Source of the DNA: Ardenticatenales bacterium
Lineage (GTDB): Bacteria; Chloroflexota; Anaerolineae; Ardenticatenales; Ardenticatenaceae
NCBI GenBank assembly: GCA_013812995.1
Contig: JACCSL010000310.1
Coordinates: 1-7,033 of the forward strand
DNA length: 7,033 nucleotides
Direction: 5' to 3'
Notes under the pieces: model-generated
The model's input: the letters and a program-made list of their open reading frames with translations, nothing else
The model's database searches: none
Told to the model about the DNA's origin: nothing
Shown: positions 1 through 5,803 of the stretch, piece after piece
How the letters are laid out: every line of letters starts with the position of its first letter
Position numbering within the stretch: the first letter of the stretch is position 1
Made by a program: the position numbers and the translations under genes

Positions 1-140
1 GCCCTCACCCCCACGTCGCTTCGCTCCGTGTCCCCTCTCCCGAAATCGGGAGAGGGGCGGCCGACGGCCGGGGAGAGGGCTCCGCTAGCCCGCTTCCCCT
101 CTTCCATACCACAAATTCCGTCAGAAGCAGGTACGGTTTA
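1..140. mobile_element. MITE-like palindromic repeat, copy 1 (left end outside window)
   Basis: Positions 1-80 match positions 1081-1160 at 77 of 80 bases in the same orientation, differing at bases 27, 44 and 65 of the core. The core contains a 12-bp inverted repeat (32-43 with 46-57), a CGGCCG-A-CGGCCG motif at 58-70, and GCCCTC/GAGGGC at its two ends. Positions 91-140 match, in reverse complement, the left arm of copy 2 (about 1022-1070), including 20 identical bases (100-119 against 1041-1060). Direct cores with inverted flanks indicate one element with long terminal inverted repeats, and this copy has lost its left arm to the window edge. No transposase is encoded, so any movement would need an enzyme supplied elsewhere. 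It ends about 35 bp before the exporter gene and may shape that gene's leader. Confidence 0.75.
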
Positions 141-175
141 GCCTTCTCGCTTCCTCATCAAGGAAAGAAGCACTC

Positions 176-946
176 ATGACGACCTTCACCTGGATTGAAT
201 TGGCTCTCATCGCGCTCGCTGGCCTGGCAGCGGGGGCAGTGAATGCCCTGGCCGGGGGCGGCACCCTGATTACCTTTCCCATGCTCGTGGCCGTGGGAAT
301 CCCACCCATCACTGCCAATATTACTAGCACCGTGGCGCTCTGGCCCGGCTACCTCGGCGCGACGCTGGCCCAGGCCCAAGATTTGCCGGGGCAGGCTCAG
401 CGCCTGTGGGTGGCCTTGCCCGCCGCTGCGGTTGGCGGGGTTATCGGTGCGCTACTGCTGCTGAATACCGATGATCGCCTCTTCAGCGAGCTTGTTCCCT
501 TCCTGATTCTACTTGCCGCTGGGCTGCTCGCCATCCAGGATCCCGTGCGCGGCTGGCTCAAGCGGCGCGCCGAGCAGCGCGGCTCCCCAGACATCTCTGA
601 GGCGTGGGCGGTGCTGCCCATTGCCCTCGCTGCGATTTACGGGGGCTATTTCGGCGCGGGGCTCAGCGTCATCGTCCTCGCCGTGCTCGGCCTGACAATG
701 GAAGACTCGCTGACAAGGCTCAACGCACTCAAGCAGGCCGTGTCGCTGAGCGTCAACCTCGCCGCTGCCACCTTCTTTCTCTTCTCTGGGGAGCCCGTGT
801 GGCTGGCCGCGCTCGTGCTCGGGGCGGGGGCGCTGCTGGGCGGCGTGCTGGGCGGTCGCCTCGCGGGGCGCATCCAGCCCGCCACCCTGCGCTGGACCGT
901 TGTCGCCATTGGCGTGCTGGTGGCGATTGTCTATCTGGTGCGGTAG
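176..946 (+). CDS. TauE/SafE family (DUF81) membrane anion exporter
   Basis: The 256-residue product is very hydrophobic, with about eight membrane-spanning stretches, and belongs to the TauE/SafE (formerly DUF81, YfcA-like) permease family. It shows the family's two-repeat structure. The N-terminal repeat has [15 protein letters not shown] at residues 23-37 followed by [13 protein letters not shown] (44-58). The second repeat has GGYFGAGLS at 156-164 followed by LNALKQ (182-187). A glycine-rich helix, [13 protein letters not shown], lies at 221-233. A polar linker with several Arg and Glu residues around 126-142 separates the halves. Length and architecture are normal for the family. Members are implicated in export of sulfite, sulfoacetate or related anions, but the substrate cannot be told here because no sulfur-metabolism gene is adjacent. 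The ATG at 176 follows an AAGGAAAG ribosome-binding site. The gene appears monocistronic and is flanked on both sides by copies of the palindromic element. Confidence 0.9.
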   Translation: MTTFTWIELALIALAGLAAGAVNALAGGGTLITFPMLVAVGIPPITANITSTVALWPGYLGATLAQAQDLPGQAQRLWVALPAAAVGGVIGALLLLNTDDRLFSELVPFLILLAAGLLAIQDPVRGWLKRRAEQRGSPDISEAWAVLPIALAAIYGGYFGAGLSVIVLAVLGLTMEDSLTRLNALKQAVSLSVNLAAATFFLFSGEPVWLAALVLGAGALLGGVLGGRLAGRIQPATLRWTVVAIGVLVAIVYLVR

Positions 947-1016
947 AGGGTGCTGGATGCCTAGGGGTCTGTCAGGGATGAGGTGATGGATAAGGACGGT
1001 GGGAAGGGGTGGTAAA

Positions 1017-1052
1017 ACGTAAAACGTACCTGGTTCTGCTGGAATTTGTGGT
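1017..1052 (+). repeat. Left terminal inverted repeat of element copy 2
   Basis: This 36-bp arm pairs with 1183-1218. The inner 16 bases, CTGGTTCTGCTGGAAT, are identical to the complement of the right arm. The similarity continues inward to about 1070 when compared with the right arm of copy 1, so the family's ancestral arm was probably about 50 bp. Confidence 0.8.
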
Positions 1053-1182
1053 ATGGAAGATCGGGAAGCGTGCCATGCGCGCCCTCACCCCCACGTCGCT
1101 TCGCTCGGTGTCCCCTCTCCCGACATCGGGAGAGGGGCGGCCGAAGGCCGGGGAGAGGGCCACCACACAGAGCCATGACTCC

Positions 1183-1218
1183 ACCACATATTCCAGCAGA
1201 ACCAGAAACGTAAAACGT
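1183..1218 (-). repeat. Right terminal inverted repeat of element copy 2
   Basis: This is the reverse-complement partner of 1017-1052. The stretch between this arm and the core (1161-1182) does not match the corresponding stretch of copy 1, so this side has diverged or been rearranged. Confidence 0.8.
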
Positions 1219-1253
1219 AAGGCGCTGATCTCTATCGTAATCGTAATCGGGAG

Positions 1254-1301
1254 TCGTACTCGTCCGTTGTCGTACTGCGAACGGAGAACGGACGAGTACG
1301 A
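1254..1301. repeat. 15-bp perfect inverted repeat (second small palindromic element)
   Basis: The arms TCGTACTCGTCCGTT (1254-1268) and its exact complement (1287-1301) enclose an 18-nt loop. The loop begins with GTCGTACT, which is also present at 1253-1260, giving an 8-bp direct repeat 16 bp apart. Just upstream there are tandem TCGTAA units (about 1234-1247). The sequence is unrelated to the 80-bp core. It has no U-tract, so it does not look like an intrinsic terminator. It lies exactly between the MITE-like element and the methyltransferase fragment, and may be a separate short mobile repeat or a recombination scar. Confidence 0.65.
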
Positions 1302-1302
1302 T

Positions 1303-1527
1303 TTTACAGAAAAATCACAACACTGTCCGTCATTCCGAGAAATATGTCGTCTCCAAGCATTCCCTGATTGGTTTAGATTCTATGGGGGTACAGATCATAT
1401 GCAACAGCAGCTTGCCAATGCTGTGCCCCCGCTCATGGCAAAGGCAGTGGCGGGGGCGATTACTGGGTGCTGGCAAACGATTTTAAATACGCAGACAGAA
1501 GCGGTCGCCGCGCCCGCCGCGGATTAA
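1303..1527 (+). pseudogene. DNA cytosine-5 methyltransferase, C-terminal remnant
   Basis: The reading frame ending in TAA at 1525-1527 encodes the C-terminal end of a C5-type DNA methyltransferase. The sequence REICRLQAFPDWFRFYGG (from 1336; FPD at 1360-1368) corresponds to conserved motif IX. QLANAVPPL (NAVPP at 1417-1431) corresponds to motif X, usually QIGNAVPPL. After it come MAKAVAGAI and a short Ala-rich tail, a normal C-terminus. Everything earlier is missing: the SAM-binding FxGxG motif, the catalytic Pro-Cys motif IV, the ENV motif and the target-recognition region. Upstream the open frame runs into the hairpin and the MITE-like element, so it is a chance fusion. The remnant cannot methylate DNA. 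It is visibly more AT-rich than the flanking genes, consistent with an acquired restriction-modification gene that later decayed. The exact 5' limit is uncertain. Confidence 0.8.
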
Positions 1528-1641
1528 TGACTCTTGAGACACCTCCAGTAATGGTGATGATCAGTCTGGGCTAAGGCGGTCATTTATGATAATCATGATT
1601 GGTAGAAGCGATATAAGCCATAAGGCGTTAAAAGCTGATAC

Positions 1642-1671
1642 AAAAAAGCGCCCTGTGAGGGGCGCTTTTTT
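1642..1671. terminator. Symmetrical (bidirectional) intrinsic terminator
   Basis: AAAAAAGCGCCC (1642-1653) and its exact complement (1660-1671) form a 12-bp hairpin with a TGTGAG loop. Reading leftward it lies 12 nt after the stop of the minus-strand APH-like gene and ends in a U-tract, so it most likely terminates that gene. Reading rightward it would also stop any transcript coming through the methyltransferase remnant. The stretch between the remnant and this hairpin (1528-1641) has no supported gene. Confidence 0.85.
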
Positions 1672-1683
1672 GTTGCTCTGGGT

Positions 1684-2805
1684 TCAGAGCAGGCGCTCAA
1701 TGATCTGGAGGAGGTCGGTCCTGCGCTTCTCGGTGCCATCCGGGGACATGGGAGCGAAGAGGGCGGGGTAGCGCTGGGGGTGGAGGAGGACATTCAGCAG
1801 CCAGCAGAGGTCGTAGCTCTGCTCGAAGAGGAGTCGGTCGGTGTCCGAAAGCTCCGTGATGATCGTTGCTACCTGATCGAGGTAGAGGGCGATGGCCTCG
1901 GAGCGGGAGAGGGAATGGCTACCATCGTAGAGGCAATCGCCGAGGTAGGTGCAGAGGTCCCAGGCGGCGGGGCCGATCTGGAGGAAGCCCCAGGTATGAC
2001 TCAGTAGGCGCTCTTCGTGGCGCAGGAGGGTCTCGCGCCGCCACGCGCCGTGGAGAAGTGTCTGGGGGCTATGGGCGAGCCGCTCCAGCAGAGGTGTAGG
2101 ATCCTGGAAGAGAGTGCGGAGTGGGTTGCTGTGCACGGGAGCGAGGTGCTGCCAGAAGGCGCGAAAATCTGTGGGCAGAGTGGGCCAGCGTTGGAGTGCC
2201 CAGCGCTCGTAGGGTAGGTCAAGTGTGGGTTCCCCTTCTACGATAGCAGCCAGGAAGGCGAGGTGGGCCTGCACCCCCTGCGCAAAGCGCGGGAGCCAGG
2301 GATAGACATCGTCCAGAACAGCGGTCGCGCCCCAGTGAAGGGCATGGAAGGTCGCTGTTTTCTCAAGGACAAGGCGCTGGGTATCGCGGTCATTGTCCTT
2401 GAGAAGGGTCTGTAGATCATGATAGAGGAGCCAGGCGGGGCGTGTTTCATTGCGGCGCGCAGCGGCAACGACATGGTTTGCCACGATGTCATCCAGCACC
2501 GTGGCGAGGTCGCTCTCGACGAAGAGAACCTCGACGGGCGCGGGGATGGTGAGGTTGACGGCCTCGCTCCAGGTCAGCGCGGAGAGCACCTTGAGCAGCA
2601 GGAGATGGTTTCCCTCGCCCTTTGGCCCGGCCCAGGCAAGGCGAAGCCGCTCGTGGCGCTCCAGGGGGTCGGCCACACGGACGGGCGCGGCATCCAGCGC
2701 AACGACCTGGGCTTCCTTGTCGTCGCTGAGAAGCTGGGCAAGCATCGTCACGCCTGCCGCCGAGAGGGCCTGGGCGACGAGGGGAAGGGGGGATGGTGAG
2801 TTCAC
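1684..2805 (-). CDS. Aminoglycoside phosphotransferase-like protein, probable pseudokinase
   Basis: The 373-residue protein resembles the APH/choline-kinase fold, mainly in its C-terminal half. TLLHGAWRRETLL (249-261) sits where active enzymes have the Brenner-type loop HGDxxxxN. SHTWGFLQIGPAAWDL (269-284) sits where they have xDWxxxxxGPxxxDL. In this reading the catalytic Asp of HGD is Ala254, the metal-binding Asn is lost, and the Asp before WG is Thr271, while the structural GPAAWDL is kept. Upstream, LLLLKVLSALTWSEAVNL (68-85) resembles a beta3 Lys segment and LLYHDL (126-131) resembles the hinge. Phosphotransfer therefore seems unlikely; a binding or regulatory role is inferred, and the target is unknown. 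Translation starts at GTG (2803-2805), preceded by AAAGGAG. The frame is intact over its full length, arguing against simple decay. It stands alone, divergent from the transpeptidase gene. Confidence 0.7.
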   Translation of the reverse strand: MNSPSPLPLVAQALSAAGVTMLAQLLSDDKEAQVVALDAAPVRVADPLERHERLRLAWAGPKGEGNHLLLLKVLSALTWSEAVNLTIPAPVEVLFVESDLATVLDDIVANHVVAAARRNETRPAWLLYHDLQTLLKDNDRDTQRLVLEKTATFHALHWGATAVLDDVYPWLPRFAQGVQAHLAFLAAIVEGEPTLDLPYERWALQRWPTLPTDFRAFWQHLAPVHSNPLRTLFQDPTPLLERLAHSPQTLLHGAWRRETLLRHEERLLSHTWGFLQIGPAAWDLCTYLGDCLYDGSHSLSRSEAIALYLDQVATIITELSDTDRLLFEQSYDLCWLLNVLLHPQRYPALFAPMSPDGTEKRRTDLLQIIERLL

Positions 2806-2890
2806 AGCCTCTCCTTTAGCACAGAGCTTGCTACAGAAGGCGGATAGAAGGGGAGCGTATCTGCGTGATATTGCTCAGTCAAGATGCTTG

Positions 2891-2919
2891 ATTTGACCAT
2901 AGACATAATGGTTTTGCAA
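2891..2919 (-). promoter_or_regulatory. Candidate promoter for the APH-like gene
   Basis: On the minus strand, TTGCAA (2919-2914) is followed after 17 nt by TCAAAT (2896-2891). Each hexamer matches the housekeeping consensus at four of six positions. Transcription would start near 2885, leaving a leader of about 80 nt. It overlaps the opposite-facing promoter candidate, so the two could not be occupied together. Confidence 0.35.
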
Positions 2920-2929
2920 TTGCTATACT
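2900..2929 (+). promoter_or_regulatory. Candidate extended -10 promoter for the L,D-transpeptidase gene
   Basis: TAGACA (2900-2905, five of six to the -35 consensus) lies 18 nt before TATACT (2924-2929), which is preceded by the extended -10 dinucleotide in TGC. The inferred start is near 2936, giving a leader of about 50 nt with a CGGAGG ribosome-binding site at 2977-2982, 5 nt before the ATG. The same -10 hexamer occurs in front of the response-regulator gene. Confidence 0.6.
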
Positions 2930-2987
2930 TAGCGTAACGAAGCGTTCATCATAACCAGCTCTTTATTCTTCAGTCTCGGAGGTTAAC

Positions 2988-3830
2988 ATGTCCAGGAAAC
3001 CATTTTTCACCCCACTCTTATTCTCCCTTGTCCTGACGCTGTTCTTCCTGCTGGGCGGCACGGGCGCTGCCTCCGCTGAGAGCGCCCATGTCGTGACAGC
3101 GGGCGAGACACTGACAGGCATCGCGCTGCGCTACGGGGTCTCCGTGCAGACTCTGGCCGAGAGCAATGGACTGCGCTCCAACTCATGGGTCTATGTAGGG
3201 CAGACGCTGCGTATTCCGAGCGGCAGCGACACGTCACCCGCACCCGCGCCGCAGCCTGCGACGGGGGGTAGCTACATCGTAAAGGCAGGGGACACACTCT
3301 ACCGTATCGCTCTGGCGCACGGAACAACCGTGCAGGGGCTGATGAACGCCAACAACCTGACCAACACAACGATCTATGTGGGGCAGCGGCTCCTGCTGTC
3401 GGGTGCGGGCGCGCCCGCCGCCAATCCGGCACCGGCACCCAGCAACCCGGCGGCCAATGGGGCAAAGTGGATTGACGTGGACCTGACGCGGCAGAGCATC
3501 ACTGCCTACGAGGGGAACACAGCGATTTACACGGCCATTGTCTCGACGGGGCTGCCGCGCACTCCCACGGTGGTCGGGACTTACAAAGTCTATGTGAAGT
3601 ACACGGCGACTGACATGCAGGGCGGCTCGAAGGCGCTGGGCGATTACTACTACCTGCGCGATGTCCCCTATACCATGTACTTCTACCGGGGGTACGGTAT
3701 CCACGGAACCTTCTGGCACAACAACTTTGGGCAGCCCATGAGCCACGGGTGTGTGAACCTGCGCACCTCAGATGCCGAGTGGTTCTTCAACTGGGCACCG
3801 GTTGGCACCACGGTGGTGACGCACTATTAA
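2988..3830 (+). CDS. Secreted L,D-transpeptidase with two LysM domains (YkuD family)
   Basis: The 280-residue protein begins with a Sec signal peptide: basic SRK, a hydrophobic core at 6-24, and a likely cut after AASA (residue 30). Two LysM peptidoglycan-binding domains follow, at about 33-77 ([19 protein letters not shown]...YVGQTLRIP) and 95-137 ([19 protein letters not shown]...YVGQRLLL). Each is followed by a Pro/Ala-rich linker (81-92 and 139-157). The C-terminal YkuD catalytic domain (161-279) carries the family signature: His239 in GIHGTF, and SHGCVNLR at 252-259 with catalytic Cys255. Such enzymes cleave at a meso-diaminopimelate-type residue and form 3-3 cross-links or attach proteins in the cell wall, and resist most beta-lactams other than carbapenems. 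It acts outside the membrane. The gene is apparently monocistronic, with its own promoter and terminator. Family assignment is firm; the exact wall substrate is not known. Confidence 0.95.
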   Translation: MSRKPFFTPLLFSLVLTLFFLLGGTGAASAESAHVVTAGETLTGIALRYGVSVQTLAESNGLRSNSWVYVGQTLRIPSGSDTSPAPAPQPATGGSYIVKAGDTLYRIALAHGTTVQGLMNANNLTNTTIYVGQRLLLSGAGAPAANPAPAPSNPAANGAKWIDVDLTRQSITAYEGNTAIYTAIVSTGLPRTPTVVGTYKVYVKYTATDMQGGSKALGDYYYLRDVPYTMYFYRGYGIHGTFWHNNFGQPMSHGCVNLRTSDAEWFFNWAPVGTTVVTHY

Positions 3831-3848
3831 ACCCGTTGTAACTGGAAG

Positions 3849-3878
3849 AAGGGGCAGGCCAGATGGCCTGCCCCTTTT
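3849..3878. terminator. Intrinsic terminator shared by two convergent genes
   Basis: AAGGGGCAGGCC (3849-3860) pairs perfectly with 3865-3876 around an AGAT loop, followed by TTTT on the plus strand. It lies 18 nt after the transpeptidase stop and about 40 nt beyond the stop of the convergent DUF892 gene. The A-rich bases on its left flank would give a short U-run on the minus strand, so it probably works both ways, better rightward. Confidence 0.85.
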
Positions 3879-3917
3879 GATTTGCACCTCCAGCCCTCGC
3901 AGCGTGGCCTGTTTTCT

Positions 3918-4427
3918 CTACCGGTCCGCCTGCTGCGCGTGCGGGATATGCTGCTGACCGAATTGCTGCTCCAGCCGCTCGACCCGCTGCGCCATCTCTT
4001 CTTCCTGGCGAAGATTTTCCTCCAGCAGGCGGTAACACTCTTCCTCGCCCATCAGCTTCGCCTTGGCTACAAGCCCCCGGTAACAGGCGATCTCATAGTG
4101 CTCAGTCTTGGCAGCGGCACCCAGGTTGAAGAGCGTGAGCAGCACCTGGGGTGGGCCTTCCTTGAGGAAGTTGTCATGTTCCTTCTGGAGCGCATCTGCC
4201 ACGGGACAGGTCGTGTTGGGCATTCGGGCGTTCAGAATCTGGAAGCAGCGTTCCAGGTTGGCGATCTGCTGGAGCGTCTCCCGCTCGTGCTCCTGGAGGG
4301 CCTCGCGGCTCGGATTGTCGATTACCTCACTTGCCAGGATGGGTAGCATTTTGGCAATTTTGCGTTCGGCATCATAGATATCGCCAAGGTCATGCAGAAA
4401 AAGGTCACGAATTGTCTGTACATCCAT
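3918..4427 (-). CDS. DUF892 (YciE/YciF-like) ferritin-like protein
   Basis: The 169-residue protein starts with the family hallmark LFLHDLGDIYDAERKIAKMLP (residues 9-29) and is rich in long amphipathic helices forming a four-helix ferritin-like bundle. Candidate di-iron ligands are Glu21 in helix 1, the EHERE cluster (46-50) in helix 2, EHYE (109-112) in helix 3, and the EENLRQEEE segment (136-144) in helix 4. There is a CP pair at 74-75, often present in the family. The last 15 residues are a Gln/His-rich polar tail. In enteric bacteria relatives are induced by osmotic or general stress; the biochemical role is unsettled, and iron binding here is inferred from the fold. The ATG follows an AGGGAG ribosome-binding site. 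The gene stands alone, converging with the transpeptidase gene and diverging from the oxidoreductase operon; no convincing promoter was seen upstream. Confidence 0.9.
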   Translation of the reverse strand: MDVQTIRDLFLHDLGDIYDAERKIAKMLPILASEVIDNPSREALQEHERETLQQIANLERCFQILNARMPNTTCPVADALQKEHDNFLKEGPPQVLLTLFNLGAAAKTEHYEIACYRGLVAKAKLMGEEECYRLLEENLRQEEEMAQRVERLEQQFGQQHIPHAQQADR

Positions 4428-4580
4428 CGTGTTATTCTCCCTTCATCGGTCGCAGTTCGTCATAATGTATGGTTGGCTGCTGCTATTGTGGGCTGGCTCA
4501 CGTTAGACGCGGGGGCTAGAGCAACATGCGTGCCTCGTTGCCTCTATGACCAGTGGCGTCGGGGTTGCTTAGAGAGAAGC

Positions 4581-4594
4581 GGAGGAAAAAGCAC
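4581..4594 (+). promoter_or_regulatory. Ribosome-binding site that fixes the oxidoreductase start
   Basis: GGAGG at 4581-4585 lies 9 nt before the ATG at 4595. A longer open frame could begin at GTG 4553, but that codon has no comparable site. The 14 extra residues (basic, with an RRKK run) also look unlike the family's usual N-terminus. The shorter start is therefore preferred. Confidence 0.75.
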
Positions 4595-5797
4595 ATGGAT
4601 TTGCGATCAGGTCAACCGTTCTGGCCCTTGAAGAATGGGCTGTTGGTAAGCTATCCCATCCTAAAGCAGGCACTTACCTGCGAGGTGGCGATTATCGGGG
4701 CGGGCATCACGGGCGCGATGGTGGCCTATTCCCTCAGCGCGGCGGGCGTGGATTGCGTAGTTCTGGACAAGCGAGATGCGGGGTTTGGCAGCACCAGTGC
4801 CAGTACCGCGCTCTTACAGTACGAGATAGACATTCCACTGCACGAGTTGATGGAGCAGATCGGCGAAGAGCGTGCCGTGCGCAGCTACCTGGCCTGTCGC
4901 GAGGCGCTCTACCTGATAGAACAGCTCGTCGGAGCGCTAGACGATGACTGTGGCTTCGCCTGGAAGCCTAGCCTCTACGTGGCAAGCAGCGAGAAAGATG
5001 TGGAGGCACTGAAGAAAGAGTTCGTGCTTCGCCATGCAAGCGGGATCAAGCTCGCCTTTCTCACACAGGAGGAGATCGAGGCGCTGTATTCTTTCAGTCG
5101 CCCCGCCGCCCTTCTCTCTCAGGAAGCGGCCCAGGTGGACGCGTACCGCTTGACGCACCGGCTGCTACAAAAGGCCAGCGAGCAGGGCACCTGCATCTTC
5201 GACCGCACGGAGGTGACGCAATACGAGGCAACGCCCGACGGCGTGCGGCTGACCACGGATCGGGGCTGTGAGGTCTGGGCCAAGCGCGTGGTTTTTGCCA
5301 CGGGCTATGAATCGCAGCAGTTCCTCCAGCAGCCTATTGTAGATCTCAAGAGCACCTACGCACTCGTGAGCGAGCCGCTGACCGAGTTCACCGGCTGGTA
5401 TGAACGCTCTTTAATATGGGAGACGGCGCGCCCCTACTTTTACCTGCGCACCACCGAGGATGACCGTGCCATCATCGGGGGGAAGGACGACCCGTTCAGA
5501 AATCCCCGGGCGCGCGACCGGCTCATCGCGCGCAAGAGCCGGGCACTCCAGAAGCAGTTCTGCCAGATGTTCCCGGCCATCGACATGGACATTGCCTATG
5601 CCTGGGCCGGAACCTTTGGGGAGACGAAGGATGGCCTAGCCTACATTGGCGAGAGCCAGGAGTTTCCAAAGGGGTACTTTGCCCTTGGCTTTGGCGGGAA
5701 TGGCATGACCTACGGTATTCTTGCCGCAGAGATTATCCGCGACCTGTATCTGGGGCGGGAAAACAGCAAATGCGAGTTGTTTGGTTTCGAGCGGTGA
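4595..5797 (+). CDS. FAD-dependent oxidoreductase, DAO (glycine/D-amino acid oxidase-like) family
   Basis: The 400-residue protein (from ATG 4595) opens with MDLRSGQPFWPLKNG, characteristic of a subgroup of DAO-family enzymes. A Rossmann FAD-binding motif, VAIIGAGITGA, follows at 31-41 (GxGxxG at 35-40), with an acidic residue ending strand 2 in VVLDKRD. The segment GSTSASTALLQYEID is the typical DAO flavin contact region. RPAALLSQEAAQVDAYRLTHRLL is the usual DAO segment leading into the second FAD-binding strand. VVFATGYES matches the second dinucleotide-contact region, and the C-terminus has GYFALGFGGNGMTYGILAAEII, which closes the flavin site. The enzyme probably oxidises an amine or amino acid; the substrate cannot be inferred. 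No signal peptide is seen, so it should be cytoplasmic. It ends 6 nt before the phosphoesterase gene, implying co-transcription. The 4428-4594 intergenic region shows no clear promoter. Confidence 0.9.
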   Translation: MDLRSGQPFWPLKNGLLVSYPILKQALTCEVAIIGAGITGAMVAYSLSAAGVDCVVLDKRDAGFGSTSASTALLQYEIDIPLHELMEQIGEERAVRSYLACREALYLIEQLVGALDDDCGFAWKPSLYVASSEKDVEALKKEFVLRHASGIKLAFLTQEEIEALYSFSRPAALLSQEAAQVDAYRLTHRLLQKASEQGTCIFDRTEVTQYEATPDGVRLTTDRGCEVWAKRVVFATGYESQQFLQQPIVDLKSTYALVSEPLTEFTGWYERSLIWETARPYFYLRTTEDDRAIIGGKDDPFRNPRARDRLIARKSRALQKQFCQMFPAIDMDIAYAWAGTFGETKDGLAYIGESQEFPKGYFALGFGGNGMTYGILAAEIIRDLYLGRENSKCELFGFER

Positions 5798-5803
5798 GGA
5801 AAG

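Larger units (their letters stand above)
1013..1220. mobile_element. MITE-like palindromic repeat, copy 2 (complete)
   Basis: This is a complete non-autonomous element of about 200 bp. Its outer arms, 1017-1052 and the reverse complement of 1183-1218, align over 36 bp without gaps as ACGT-NNN-ACGT-NN followed by CTGGTTCTGCTGGAAT and N-TGTGGT. Between them lies the 80-bp core (1081-1160) shared with copy 1, with a 12-bp inverted repeat at 1112-1123 and 1126-1137. A 14-bp sequence, AAACGTAAAACGTA, occurs as an exact direct repeat at both ends (1015-1028 and 1206-1219); it could be a target duplication or part of the element. The element has no plausible gene: the open frame across it is only the absence of stops in GC-rich repeat. 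Folded as RNA, it would form a long hairpin after the exporter gene and might stop or stabilise that transcript. Confidence 0.8.

Noticed and set aside
1..1220. A CRISPR array from the repeated 80-bp core
   Set aside because: There are only two copies, a kilobase apart with a gene between them, and with long inverted arms; spacing and size do not fit CRISPR.
1009..1302. 5' part of an open frame running from 1009 to 1527
   Set aside because: It reads through the repeat element and the hairpin in a frame with no start signal of note. Only the end of the frame has protein-family motifs.
2450..2896. 148-codon plus-strand open frame
   Set aside because: It is antisense to the APH-like gene, and its end runs through the promoter region of the transpeptidase gene.
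3234..3746. 170-codon minus-strand open frame
   Set aside because: It is antisense to the LysM and YkuD domains of the transpeptidase and has no recognisable motif.
3882..4346. 154-codon plus-strand open frame
   Set aside because: It is antisense to the DUF892 gene, whose translation carries the family signature.
4553..4594. GTG start giving a 414-residue oxidoreductase
   Set aside because: There is no good ribosome-binding site before it, whereas GGAGG precedes ATG 4595 and the protein then begins with the family's usual residues.
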